From assembly GCA_016844425.1 (NCBI GenBank), contig JAERML010000113.1, positions 1 to 6,031 of the forward strand: 6,031 bases of DNA, given 5' to 3'. The notes under the pieces were generated by a model. That model saw only the letters and a program-made list of their open reading frames with translations, was not told the DNA's origin and made no database searches. The DNA comes from Bacteroidota bacterium (lineage in GTDB: Bacteria > Bacteroidota > UBA10030 > UBA6906). This document shows positions 1 through 6,031 of the stretch, in pieces; the stretch's first letter is position 1, and every line of letters starts with the position of its first letter. The position numbers and the translations under genes are program-made.

Positions 1-591
1 ATACTGCACGTTCGTAAGACCAATCTGGTCTGCTTCGGAAACGTCCGTCTTATCAATGTTCGGCTCACCTGGAAATGGTGTACCCACGCCGGATGTCGGC
101 TTGCCGTCTCCCTCACCGACATCCCCGGTTTCCGGGGCGCCATCGAGTCCAACATCGTCGGACAATGCATCCCAGTCGCCGTCATTGTCGATTCCATCGT
201 TGCGGGACTCGTCCGCCATTTCATCGATGCCATCGTCAATCCTTGCATTGTGGAGCCCGTCCACATTGACATACTTCTTTCCCAAGTCTTCTGCGCCCAG
301 ATCGTACAGAACCACGTCAGTACCTGGTACTCGATACCTTCGGTATACATCGGCAGCGGCGGCGGTAACCATTGCTTGTGTGACTGCAGGAAGATTGGCA
401 TCTGAACTACCGTCATTATCAATGTTATCCTTGAACTTCCGCCCAAGGTCTTCGGTCCCCACCTGAATCAAGTGAATTGACTGTTGCAGGAACGGGTTGT
501 TGGGTGCCCAGAACGGGTCCGTTTCAGGATTCGGCGGCCACCGGAGCCAGGGATCAGTCGCGGCTTGATTGATCATCTGCTGGGTGATCGT
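1..591 (-). CDS. Continuation of the same secreted protein in the shifted frame; runs off the left edge
   Basis: On the minus strand the frame with codons at 1-3, 4-6 and so on has no stop from 606 to base 1. Its translation starts TITQQMINQAATDPWLRWPP, which repeats the last in-frame residues of the upstream part before going on. It continues with EDLGRKFKDNIDNDGSSDAN, AVTQAMVTAAAADVYRRYRV, EDLGKKYVNVDG, IDDGIDEMADES, DGIDNDGDWDALSDD and a Gly/Pro/Asp-rich tail ending DVSEADQIGLTNVQY at the edge. The IDNDGD motifs and style match the upstream part exactly, so this is one gene split by the 34-bp duplication, not an independent gene: no ribosome-binding site precedes the only nearby ATG (574-576). 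Removing either duplicate copy gives 582 residues in the window from the ATG at 1780, with more beyond it. Function is unknown; surface exposure and calcium binding are inferences. Confidence 0.85.
271..384 (-). repeat. Internal protein repeat, unit 2
   Basis: Reads VTQAMVTAAAADVYRRYRVP, then a spacer, then GAEDLGKKY. Its two ends match unit 1 at 433-588, and an acidic motif region follows each unit (DNIDNDGSSD after unit 1, IDDGIDEMADES after unit 2). This suggests a duplicated module within the protein. Confidence 0.6.
433..588 (-). repeat. Internal protein repeat, unit 1 (spans the duplication boundary)
   Basis: In the restored frame this unit reads ITQQMINQAATDPWLRWPP, then a roughly 25-residue spacer, then VGTEDLGRKF. 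It lines up with unit 2 at 271-384: [IV]TQ[QA]M[IV], AA, D, an aromatic, R, an aromatic, P, and later EDLG[RK]K[FY]. Unit 1 is longer by about 14 residues in the middle. It exists only when the frame is corrected. Confidence 0.6.
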
Positions 592-1780
592 TCGCGGCTT
601 GGTTGATCATCTGCTGGGTGATCGTCGGACCATCCGCTTCACCATCACCGTTGTTATCAATGCCGTCGTCAAAGCCGACGCCTCGTTGCTGGCCAAAAGG
701 AACGTATGTGGAGTCCTCATCGATCATACCATTGTGGTTATCGTCGATCTGGTTACCCGAGATCTCCACGGGAAAAGAGCCGGCCCCAAGCAGAAGTTGC
801 CCTGTGATTTTCGGCCCGCTCGTGTATTCGGGACTATCCCCGTCGTTATCGATCCGGTCTTCCGCGTTTCCAGGTGTCTCAAGGTACAACGTCGCCGCCG
901 CCCCCACACAGACGTTCTGAAATGCCGGGTTGGAGCTGATGCCGTCACGGTCAAGTGAGAACGCAACGTCGAGGAGCAGGTCGAACGTTGGTGCATCGTC
1001 CTGAGAATCTCCGTCACCGCCAACAAAATCTGCCAGCCACAGAGTTACTGCAGCCTTTTTGATGTCCTTTGTTCCGTCGTTCTTCACTTCATGGATAAAG
1101 AAGACCCCATCGGCGACGGATGCCTGCGACCACTCGAGGGCCCGGTAATCGATGATAAGTCCAAGTCCCCGTCGGTTCAGGTCGGTGGTATCGGGTGAGT
1201 AGCGGAATCTGTTGTAATTGTCGTCACCAATGCGCGCATAGATTTCCTGGTCTGCATTGAACTGGTCTTTGCCAAAAAAACCGTTCCAGCTTCCGGGCCA
1301 GCCCGGGTCATTGGGATCGGACTGCTTGTCGGGCCAGAACGCTGGCCAGGTAGTCGGCTCGTCGCTCTTGGCGATCTTGTCCGTTTCCAAATCGAAATAT
1401 CCGGGAATCGGATTCATGTTCCAGTCGCCACCCGTGGCCCGGTTTGTTCTGTAGGATGGCAAGTCGACGATACGCTGCACGCGCCCGGTATCATCTATAA
1501 CTTCAGCCCCAACAAAGAGTGCAACTAGTGCAACGTAGTACCGGTTCGTATTCTTGGGCCACTCGTACGGCACCCCCTGACCTGCTCCCGTGCGGCCGGA
1601 GAATACAAAGTTGAAGACACTTGTCCGGACGTTGTTCCCGTCGATTTCCGTCCTGCGTCGGAGACTTGGATCAACACGCTCCCTACTCGGCACGTGTCCG
1701 CCGTTTTGCGCGAGGACATACTGGAGTCCGAGACAGACAAACAATGCGAGCAATGCCACATTGCGTGGAATTCTCACCAT
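554..1780 (-). CDS. Secreted protein of unknown function with Ca-binding-like repeats; N-terminal part of a frameshifted gene
   Basis: The frame is open from 1819, but the ATG at 1778-1780 is preferred: AAGGAG lies 8 nt before it, and it starts directly on a good signal peptide (MVRIPRNVALLALFVCLGLQYVLAQ, cleavage likely after VLA, residue 24). There is no lipobox, so it is probably secreted or surface-exposed, not a lipoprotein. From this start, residues 25-295 hold a globular region rich in Trp, Tyr and Asp with no domain I recognise (FVFSGRTGAGQGVPYEWP, GLIIDYRALEWSQA, FFIHEVKNDGTKDI, VTLWLADFVGGDGDSQDD). Acidic motifs follow at 308-315 (DRIDNDGD), 343-356 (NQIDDNHNGMIDED) and 371-384 (DDGIDNNGDGEADG). 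The frame then runs into a 34-bp duplication and ends after 408 residues with the out-of-frame tail NDHPADDQSSRD. The coding sequence clearly continues in another frame (see 1-591). The gene starts 48 nt after the receptor stop, so it is probably in the same operon. Confidence 0.85.
   Translation of the reverse strand: MVRIPRNVALLALFVCLGLQYVLAQNGGHVPSRERVDPSLRRRTEIDGNNVRTSVFNFVFSGRTGAGQGVPYEWPKNTNRYYVALVALFVGAEVIDDTGRVQRIVDLPSYRTNRATGGDWNMNPIPGYFDLETDKIAKSDEPTTWPAFWPDKQSDPNDPGWPGSWNGFFGKDQFNADQEIYARIGDDNYNRFRYSPDTTDLNRRGLGLIIDYRALEWSQASVADGVFFIHEVKNDGTKDIKKAAVTLWLADFVGGDGDSQDDAPTFDLLLDVAFSLDRDGISSNPAFQNVCVGAAATLYLETPGNAEDRIDNDGDSPEYTSGPKITGQLLLGAGSFPVEISGNQIDDNHNGMIDEDSTYVPFGQQRGVGFDDGIDNNGDGEADGPTITQQMINQAANDHPADDQSSRD
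558..625. repeat. 34-bp direct tandem duplication causing a frameshift
   Basis: Copies 558-591 and 592-625 abut exactly and differ at one base only (568 a versus 602 g on the plus strand; on the coding strand AAT versus AAC, both Asn). Since 34 is 3x11+1, the second copy shifts the frame. Each copy encodes TITQQMINQAA, the right-hand one in the upstream frame and the left-hand one in the downstream frame. The upstream frame stops at 554-556 (TGA) and the downstream frame is blocked at 607-609 (TGA), so the two frames overlap only across this duplication. Confidence 0.97.
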
Positions 1781-1788
1781 GAGATGCG

Positions 1789-1794
1789 CTCCTT
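1789..1794 (-). promoter_or_regulatory. Ribosome-binding site for the secreted protein
   Basis: The coding strand reads AAGGAG, 8 nt before the ATG at 1778-1780. This decides the start: the in-frame ATG at 1817-1819, 13 codons earlier, has no purine-rich site before it and would place a polar stretch ahead of the signal peptide. Confidence 0.75.
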
Positions 1795-1828
1795 GATTCG
1801 CGATCGATGTCATTATCATAAGTTGGGA

Positions 1829-4690
1829 TTAGTAGTTGATTTCCACGCCGACCTGAATCTCTCTCGGTTCGGAGTAATAGTTCGGCCGAACTAGATACGA
1901 TTCCACCGTGTTCGTTCTATTTCCACCGCTGATGCCTTCCCGACCAATTTGTGCAGGGGTCGCAGTGGCACGTCCGGTTTGTCCGAAGACGTCCACCTCA
2001 TTCCTCCTGTCAAAAAGGTTGAAGACCTTGACGAAAAAGCTGAGGTTCAACGGGCTCACATCAATGTTCTTGAAGAGACGGAGATCGACCGTGTAGTTTG
2101 TCGGTCTTCGGCGGCTGTTGTTCGAAACCACGCGTGCCGCGTCTTCCCCTCTCCCCTCGGCCTGGTTGATCGTGGGCGTGTAGGGAAGACCGGAACCGTA
2201 TCGTCCGAGGAGATAGACACCCCAATCCTCACGGCCGATACAAACGGTGAGATTGGCTGTGTGTGTTTGATCCCAGTCCAGGGGTGTGAGGTCCTGGGCC
2301 GGCTGGCTGTTGCTGTTAAATGCTGCAAGCGCATCATCCGGGTTTGAATTCAACCCTTCAGCGTTTTGATAGGTGTAGGAGAGGTTGTACGAGATCAATT
2401 CGGTTGGACGTTTGTTCACCGAAATCGTTATCCCGCGTGAGTTTGCATAATCCCTGTTCACATACATTGTGTAGCTCGAAACGTTGTTCTCCGGATCCCG
2501 AAGGCCGATGGGAGGACTTGTCGTGACCCAATCGCGCGTATCTCTGTAAAACGCTGTCACGTCAAGGCTCAGATCTGCAGCCACCTGTTGCTGCAACCCG
2601 ATCTCATACATTACCGTCTTCTGTGGCTTCAGGTCCGGGTTCCCGTAGACACCTTGTACGCCTGACTGTGTCGGGAGTGTCTTGAAGTCAGGCTTCTGAT
2701 AAAGATGAATGAAAGAGGGAATTTGGAGAAAGTGACCATATGAGAAGTGGAGTACGCCCCTGTCGGTAATTGGATAGGAGATGCCCAACCGAGGGCTAAC
2801 GCTGTATTTCGTGGAGGCTTTCCGGTACCACGTGGTCCGTCGGGCGGCAAGCACAGCAGGATCGAGCTGTTCTTCATCACTCCTTACTCCGTCCCCGTTG
2901 AGGTCGACTCTGTTCGCCACCTTGGCGGGATTGAACATGTTCGGATCGTTCGCATCCTTTGGCAACAACCCTTTTGAGTCAAAGTAGTCAAACCGGACTC
3001 CGACATTCACAATCATGTTCTCATACTCCAGCTTATCCTGAAGGTACGCGGAAAGCTCAACTGGTTCCTGGGTATACTCCTCATAGAGTGAGCTGGTGTG
3101 CACAGGAACGCGGGCTCCTGTGCTAGCTGGGTCCTGCAAAGTGTAATCCTCAAGGTAGAGACGGTGAAGCTTCCCTTCCAGCCCTGCCTTGATCTGGTGG
3201 AGACTGCTCACCTGATCCGTGTAGTCGATCTTGGCAACACGTGTTTCGGTATTGCGCTTGAACCGATGGTTGTTTGTGCCGAACTTGTTGAATTCCTCGA
3301 CGTTCTTTTGGCGCAGCAGCGGAGCGTCCTCGACAATGTATCGCTCGTCGAAGATGTCTTCAAAGAGGTACTCTTTGAAGTCCTTCAGAAAATAGGAGAG
3401 GTTGATTGTGTAGAACGCAGAGGAGCCAAGAGTATGTGTCCAGAGTGCAGAGAGGTTCAACCCGTTGTCAAACTTGTTGACGTCGGCATCAGGAATGAGT
3501 TTGTAATCGTGGCTGAAGTCACGGTATTCGATCCTGCTTGCAAGAGCGCTCAGGGTAAACTTCATGGTGCCACTGATTTGATACGTGAGCTTGGCCTGTC
3601 CCGACACCCTGGTTCTGCCGTTCATTGGCACCGGATTGTCTCCAATCAGAAGCGTTGCCGTCCCAGGGACTGACCCGGGGAGTATGCCGACTGTATTCGT
3701 GTCAAGCATCCCATCATTGTAAAAGACATGGTTGCCATAGAGCCAGCCACTACTCTTAAAATATCGTCCCGATACATAAAAGGTCAGTGGCATTTCGGGA
3801 ATCGGGCCGCTGAGGCTGGCCTCGAAGTTGCGGTTGTCCAGCGGGCGGATCTTGTCCAGATTGTAGTAGATCTCATCAGAGAGCACATCCGGTGGGTTGC
3901 TGCCATCATAGAGAAATGCTCGGCCGTCATTCCTGCCACCGTCAGACGTCACGTAGTCACCAACATAGGTCGAGATGCTGCCGTGAAATTGTTGGCCGCC
4001 ATCCTTCGTGACAATGTTCACGATGCCGGACATCGCCTGCCCATACTCGGCGTTGAACGTTCCGCTGATCACCTGTAACTCCTGCACGGAGTTGTTGTCC
4101 ACCTGGACGGCCTGGCCGCCATCATACACATCTGATACCGAAACACCATCCACCCAGTACGCAACCTCACTCGTTCGTCCGCCACGAATGTGAATCCCCC
4201 CATCCCGGTCCGTTGTGATCCCGGCCTGAAGCGAAAGAACTTCACTCACCTCTGATACCGGGAGCGTCTCGATCGTACTCGCATCAACGCGCGACTCCGA
4301 AGAGGTGAGATCTTTTTTAATCAAGGGCCTTTCTGCAGTGATGACCACTTCTTCTCCCTCCACTACCGTGGGCGATAAACTGAAATTCTGTGTTGTGGTC
4401 AGGTCAATCGAGACGGTCAGCCCCATCACCGTCTGTCTGCTGTACCCGACTGATGAACCGACCAGATTGTATTTTCCAGGAGGAAGGTTCAGGATGACAT
4501 AGTATCCATCAATGTTGGTGGCAGCGCCGAACGAAGTCCCTTCCACCACGATAGATGCCCCTACAATTGCCTCACCTGTTTGACTATCCTTGACTTCACC
4601 TGCAATCTTTCCTGTTGTTCCGGCCCAACCTACCACCGACTGGAAAGCAACAAGCATGCATACTATGGCTGCGAAGGATGTTCGTTTCAT
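1829..4690 (-). CDS. TonB-dependent outer-membrane receptor, Oar-like, with carboxypeptidase-regulatory-like N-terminal domain
   Basis: Complete 953-residue protein. Residues 1-23 are a Sec signal peptide (basic MKR, hydrophobic core, likely cleavage after GWA). Residues 27-108 match the CarboxypepD_reg-like fold (KIAGEVKDSQTGEAIVGA, then NIDGYYVILNLPPGKY). A TonB-box-like stretch, EEVVITAERP, lies at 113-122. The plug domain covers about 125-230 (LPVSEVSEVLSLQAGI, IHIRGGRTSEVAYWVDG, NAEYGQAMSGIVNIVTKDGG). The rest is a 22-strand-type barrel with receptor motifs such as YGNPDLKPQKTVMYEIG near 682-698 and FFVKVFNLFDRRNEVDVFG near 885-903, ending in an aromatic residue (VGVEINY). Such receptors import or handle large substrates at the outer membrane using TonB energy; the ligand cannot be told from sequence. 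A DLNGDGVRSDEE EF-hand-like loop sits at 596-607. The start is supported by AGAGGA 9 nt upstream. It is not clearly a SusC, since no SusD-like lipoprotein gene follows it. Confidence 0.95.
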   Translation of the reverse strand: MKRTSFAAIVCMLVAFQSVVGWAGTTGKIAGEVKDSQTGEAIVGASIVVEGTSFGAATNIDGYYVILNLPPGKYNLVGSSVGYSRQTVMGLTVSIDLTTTQNFSLSPTVVEGEEVVITAERPLIKKDLTSSESRVDASTIETLPVSEVSEVLSLQAGITTDRDGGIHIRGGRTSEVAYWVDGVSVSDVYDGGQAVQVDNNSVQELQVISGTFNAEYGQAMSGIVNIVTKDGGQQFHGSISTYVGDYVTSDGGRNDGRAFLYDGSNPPDVLSDEIYYNLDKIRPLDNRNFEASLSGPIPEMPLTFYVSGRYFKSSGWLYGNHVFYNDGMLDTNTVGILPGSVPGTATLLIGDNPVPMNGRTRVSGQAKLTYQISGTMKFTLSALASRIEYRDFSHDYKLIPDADVNKFDNGLNLSALWTHTLGSSAFYTINLSYFLKDFKEYLFEDIFDERYIVEDAPLLRQKNVEEFNKFGTNNHRFKRNTETRVAKIDYTDQVSSLHQIKAGLEGKLHRLYLEDYTLQDPASTGARVPVHTSSLYEEYTQEPVELSAYLQDKLEYENMIVNVGVRFDYFDSKGLLPKDANDPNMFNPAKVANRVDLNGDGVRSDEEQLDPAVLAARRTTWYRKASTKYSVSPRLGISYPITDRGVLHFSYGHFLQIPSFIHLYQKPDFKTLPTQSGVQGVYGNPDLKPQKTVMYEIGLQQQVAADLSLDVTAFYRDTRDWVTTSPPIGLRDPENNVSSYTMYVNRDYANSRGITISVNKRPTELISYNLSYTYQNAEGLNSNPDDALAAFNSNSQPAQDLTPLDWDQTHTANLTVCIGREDWGVYLLGRYGSGLPYTPTINQAEGRGEDAARVVSNNSRRRPTNYTVDLRLFKNIDVSPLNLSFFVKVFNLFDRRNEVDVFGQTGRATATPAQIGREGISGGNRTNTVESYLVRPNYYSEPREIQVGVEINY

Positions 4691-4699
4691 GACTTCCTA

Positions 4700-4705
4700 T
4701 CCTCT
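4700..4705 (-). promoter_or_regulatory. Ribosome-binding site for the TonB-dependent receptor
   Basis: The coding strand reads AGAGGA, 9 nt before the ATG at 4688-4690; a second purine run, AGGAAG, lies closer. Both sit within the 25-nt gap after the foldase stop, which leaves little room for a separate promoter or terminator and supports co-transcription. Confidence 0.6.
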
Positions 4706-4715
4706 GGCTTGATTC

Positions 4716-6031
4716 CTAGTTCACCATTACATTTGCTAGTGCTTCGTCATCAATTGGAATCGAAACGCCAACGCTGAGTTGCTCCACGGCGCGGCGTGAG
4801 GCTGCCTGCTCCCGTTCAAGGGACAATTCCCTGATGATCTCGTCTCGCGCCTCCTCGAGTGATTTGGGACGACCTTCTTTCTTGGCCAGGACTTTAAAGA
4901 CACCGTAATACGGGTCCACATGTTCAGGCCCAATCACTCGTCCTACCTCTGCTGAAAAAATCCTATCCGCGAGGATGCCGTACCCGGCGCGTGAGCCAAA
5001 GCCAAGCTCGCCGCCACGTTTCGCCGCCCAAAGTCGGATCGAATGCTTGCGGGCAAGCTCGGCAAAGTCCGCACCATTCCTCACTCTCCGGAGAAGGGCG
5101 GCTGCTTCTTCTTTTGTGCGAACCAATATCTCGGCGACATTCACCTCAGGAGGGTAAACATATTCCCCCTGTTTCTGTTCATACTGGGATGTGATGGCTT
5201 CCTCAGGCCAACCCGAGGTTCCGACGGTGTCTGTGACACTCGCCCCCCAACGCTTGAGCAGATGGGCCAGCCTCCCCTTTTGCACATGGTCGATCACGGC
5301 ACCATCGTGCTCCAAACCAAGGGCACGGGCTCGTTTCAGGAGCTCTTCCCGTGTCGCCAGCCCGAGAATGAATTCTTTCAGATCTTCCACTGATTCCACC
5401 CGACGACGTTGTCTCTGTGTCGTTCGAGACAATCGCAAAGCAAATTCGGCGACCGTCCATGTTCGATCTTTGAATTTTACCAGAGGGAGCTCGGAGATCT
5501 GAGTCGGAACTTCCCACACCTCTTGCTCCACACTTCCAGTCGAGGTCAAGGAGGGCTGTATCGTATTCCAAAATGAGAACACCTTCACGAGTGATTCCTG
5601 ATTGTATTCAGGGGAAAGAACGTTCGTGATTCTGGCAGTTTCATCCCTGATAAGCCGAATGACCTTTCTCTCGTGGACAGCTTTCGCAAGCTTGTCGCGA
5701 TTCTTGATATAGTCCCCCTGTGATGCAAATGGGTTAGCCAGTCGAGTCTCGACTTTTACAATCGCATACCCAATGGTGAGTCTGATTGGATCTGAGACCG
5801 CCCCGATGGGGAGTGAAAACGCGGCCTCGTCCAACGCGGGCTCCATCTCGCCCCAGCCAAAAGACCCCAGATAGCCGCCATTATTTGCCAATCCGGGATC
5901 GTCAAACACATCCCGGGCTAGCGCTTCAAACGTGGCCCCGTTTTCGAGTCGTTCCTTCAGGTGCCATGCACCCACCTCCGTTCTCGCATACAGGTAACGT
6001 GCGCTGACCTTACTCTTGAATGCACTGAACT
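4716..6031 (-). CDS. Periplasmic parvulin-type peptidyl-prolyl isomerase / SurA-PpiD-like foldase, 5' end outside window
   Basis: The frame is open from the right edge to a TAG stop at 4716-4718, giving 437 complete codons; the real start is outside. Two parvulin (rotamase) domains are visible. Domain 1 (about residues 7-95 of the visible part, 5750-6011) begins KVSARYLYA and has the signatures FEALARDVFDDP, NNGGYLGSFGWGEM and GYAIVKVE. Domain 2 (about 293-382, 4885-5150) begins EVNVAEILVRT and has GADFAELARKHS, RGGELGFGS and YYGVFKVL. The stretch between them, with LVKFKDRTWTVAEF and a basic helical segment, resembles the SurA/PpiD N-domain half. The family binds or isomerises prolyl bonds in unfolded envelope proteins in the periplasm. 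The histidines usual in HIL and GYHIIKV are absent from both domains, so a chaperone role may dominate. The gene ends 25 nt before the receptor gene, which suggests co-transcription and help with barrel folding. The family call is strong; the exact orthology is not. Confidence 0.9.
   Translation of the reverse strand, partial: FSAFKSKVSARYLYARTEVGAWHLKERLENGATFEALARDVFDDPGLANNGGYLGSFGWGEMEPALDEAAFSLPIGAVSDPIRLTIGYAIVKVETRLANPFASQGDYIKNRDKLAKAVHERKVIRLIRDETARITNVLSPEYNQESLVKVFSFWNTIQPSLTSTGSVEQEVWEVPTQISELPLVKFKDRTWTVAEFALRLSRTTQRQRRRVESVEDLKEFILGLATREELLKRARALGLEHDGAVIDHVQKGRLAHLLKRWGASVTDTVGTSGWPEEAITSQYEQKQGEYVYPPEVNVAEILVRTKEEAAALLRRVRNGADFAELARKHSIRLWAAKRGGELGFGSRAGYGILADRIFSAEVGRVIGPEHVDPYYGVFKVLAKKEGRPKSLEEARDEIIRELSLEREQAASRRAVEQLSVGVSIPIDDEALANVMVN

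Larger units (their letters stand above)
169..859 (-). repeat. Series of acidic IDNDGDG-type (EF-hand/TSP3-like) motifs in the secreted protein
   Basis: At least five related motifs are spread over this coding stretch: DRIDNDGD (836-859), NQIDDNHNGMIDED (713-754), DDGIDNNGDGEADG (629-670), DNIDNDGSSD (400-429) and DGIDNDGDWD (169-198). A degenerate IDDGIDEMADES (205-240) precedes the last. The shared core is I-D-[DN]-[DN]-x-[DNG], like the calcium-binding loops of EF hands, dockerins and thrombospondin type 3 repeats. Calcium binding is inferred from the Asp/Asn spacing. The motifs lie on both sides of the frameshift. Confidence 0.75.

Noticed and set aside
56..466. Plus-strand open frame of 136 codons
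   Set aside because: It is antisense to the open minus-strand frame with clear IDNDGD motifs; its own translation is Ser/Pro-rich low complexity, as expected from the reverse of Asp/Gly codons.
554..625. Programmed ribosomal frameshift at the junction
   Set aside because: There is no slippery heptamer or clear stimulatory element, and the direct 34-bp duplication fully explains the frame change.
1817..1819. ATG 13 codons upstream as start of the secreted protein
   Set aside because: It has no ribosome-binding site and adds a polar extension before the signal peptide; the ATG at 1778-1780 has AAGGAG at good spacing.
3098..3673. Plus-strand open frame of 191 codons
   Set aside because: It lies wholly inside the receptor gene on the opposite strand and shows no recognisable domain; the receptor frame is unbroken and well supported.
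1829..4690. Naming the receptor as SusC
   Set aside because: The CarboxypepD_reg-like domain plus plug and barrel is shared with Oar-like receptors, and no SusD-type lipoprotein lies next to it; the downstream protein has no lipobox.
4691..4715. Promoter or terminator between foldase and receptor genes
   Set aside because: The gap is only 25 nt, holds the ribosome-binding site and shows no inverted repeat or T-run.
5973..5975. GTG as start of the foldase gene
   Set aside because: The frame stays open upstream to the window edge, and residues before the GTG (KVSARYLYARTE) form the first strand of parvulin domain 1, so the start lies outside.

Overview
All coding sequence lies on the minus strand and forms one tightly spaced, co-directional block read from the right edge to the left edge. 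It is almost wholly coding: the two junctions are 25 and 48 nt, and there is no gene-free stretch over 300 nt. GC content is about half. An Oar-like TonB-dependent receptor with an N-terminal carboxypeptidase-regulatory-like domain, a periplasmic parvulin-type foldase and a large secreted protein rich in IDNDGDG motifs suggest a Gram-negative bacterium, probably of the FCB group (Bacteroidota, Ignavibacteria, KSB1-like lineages). That placement is an inference from protein style, not a marker gene.

Layout, in transcription order. (1) Right edge to 4716: the C-terminal 437 codons of a SurA/PpiD-like peptidyl-prolyl isomerase with two parvulin-like domains; its start lies outside the window. 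(2) 4690 to 1829: a complete 953-residue TonB-dependent outer-membrane receptor with signal peptide, carboxypeptidase-D-regulatory-like domain, plug and barrel. (3) From 1780 to beyond the left edge: a large secreted protein of unknown function with repeated acidic, EF-hand/thrombospondin-type-3-like motifs.

The third gene is broken in this sequence. A 34-bp tandem duplication with one mismatch (558-591 and 592-625) shifts the frame by +1 and forces a stop at 554-556. Beyond it, the minus strand stays open in the shifted frame to base 1, and its translation is plainly the same protein. Removing either copy gives one seamless frame of 582 residues within the window, counted from the preferred start. 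Whether this is a real mutation or an assembly join error cannot be settled from the sequence alone.

The genes make sense together as an outer-membrane and secretion unit: a periplasmic foldase/chaperone, a large beta-barrel that would need such help, and an exported, probably calcium-binding protein that may work with the receptor. No defence system, mobile element, RNA gene or CRISPR array was seen.
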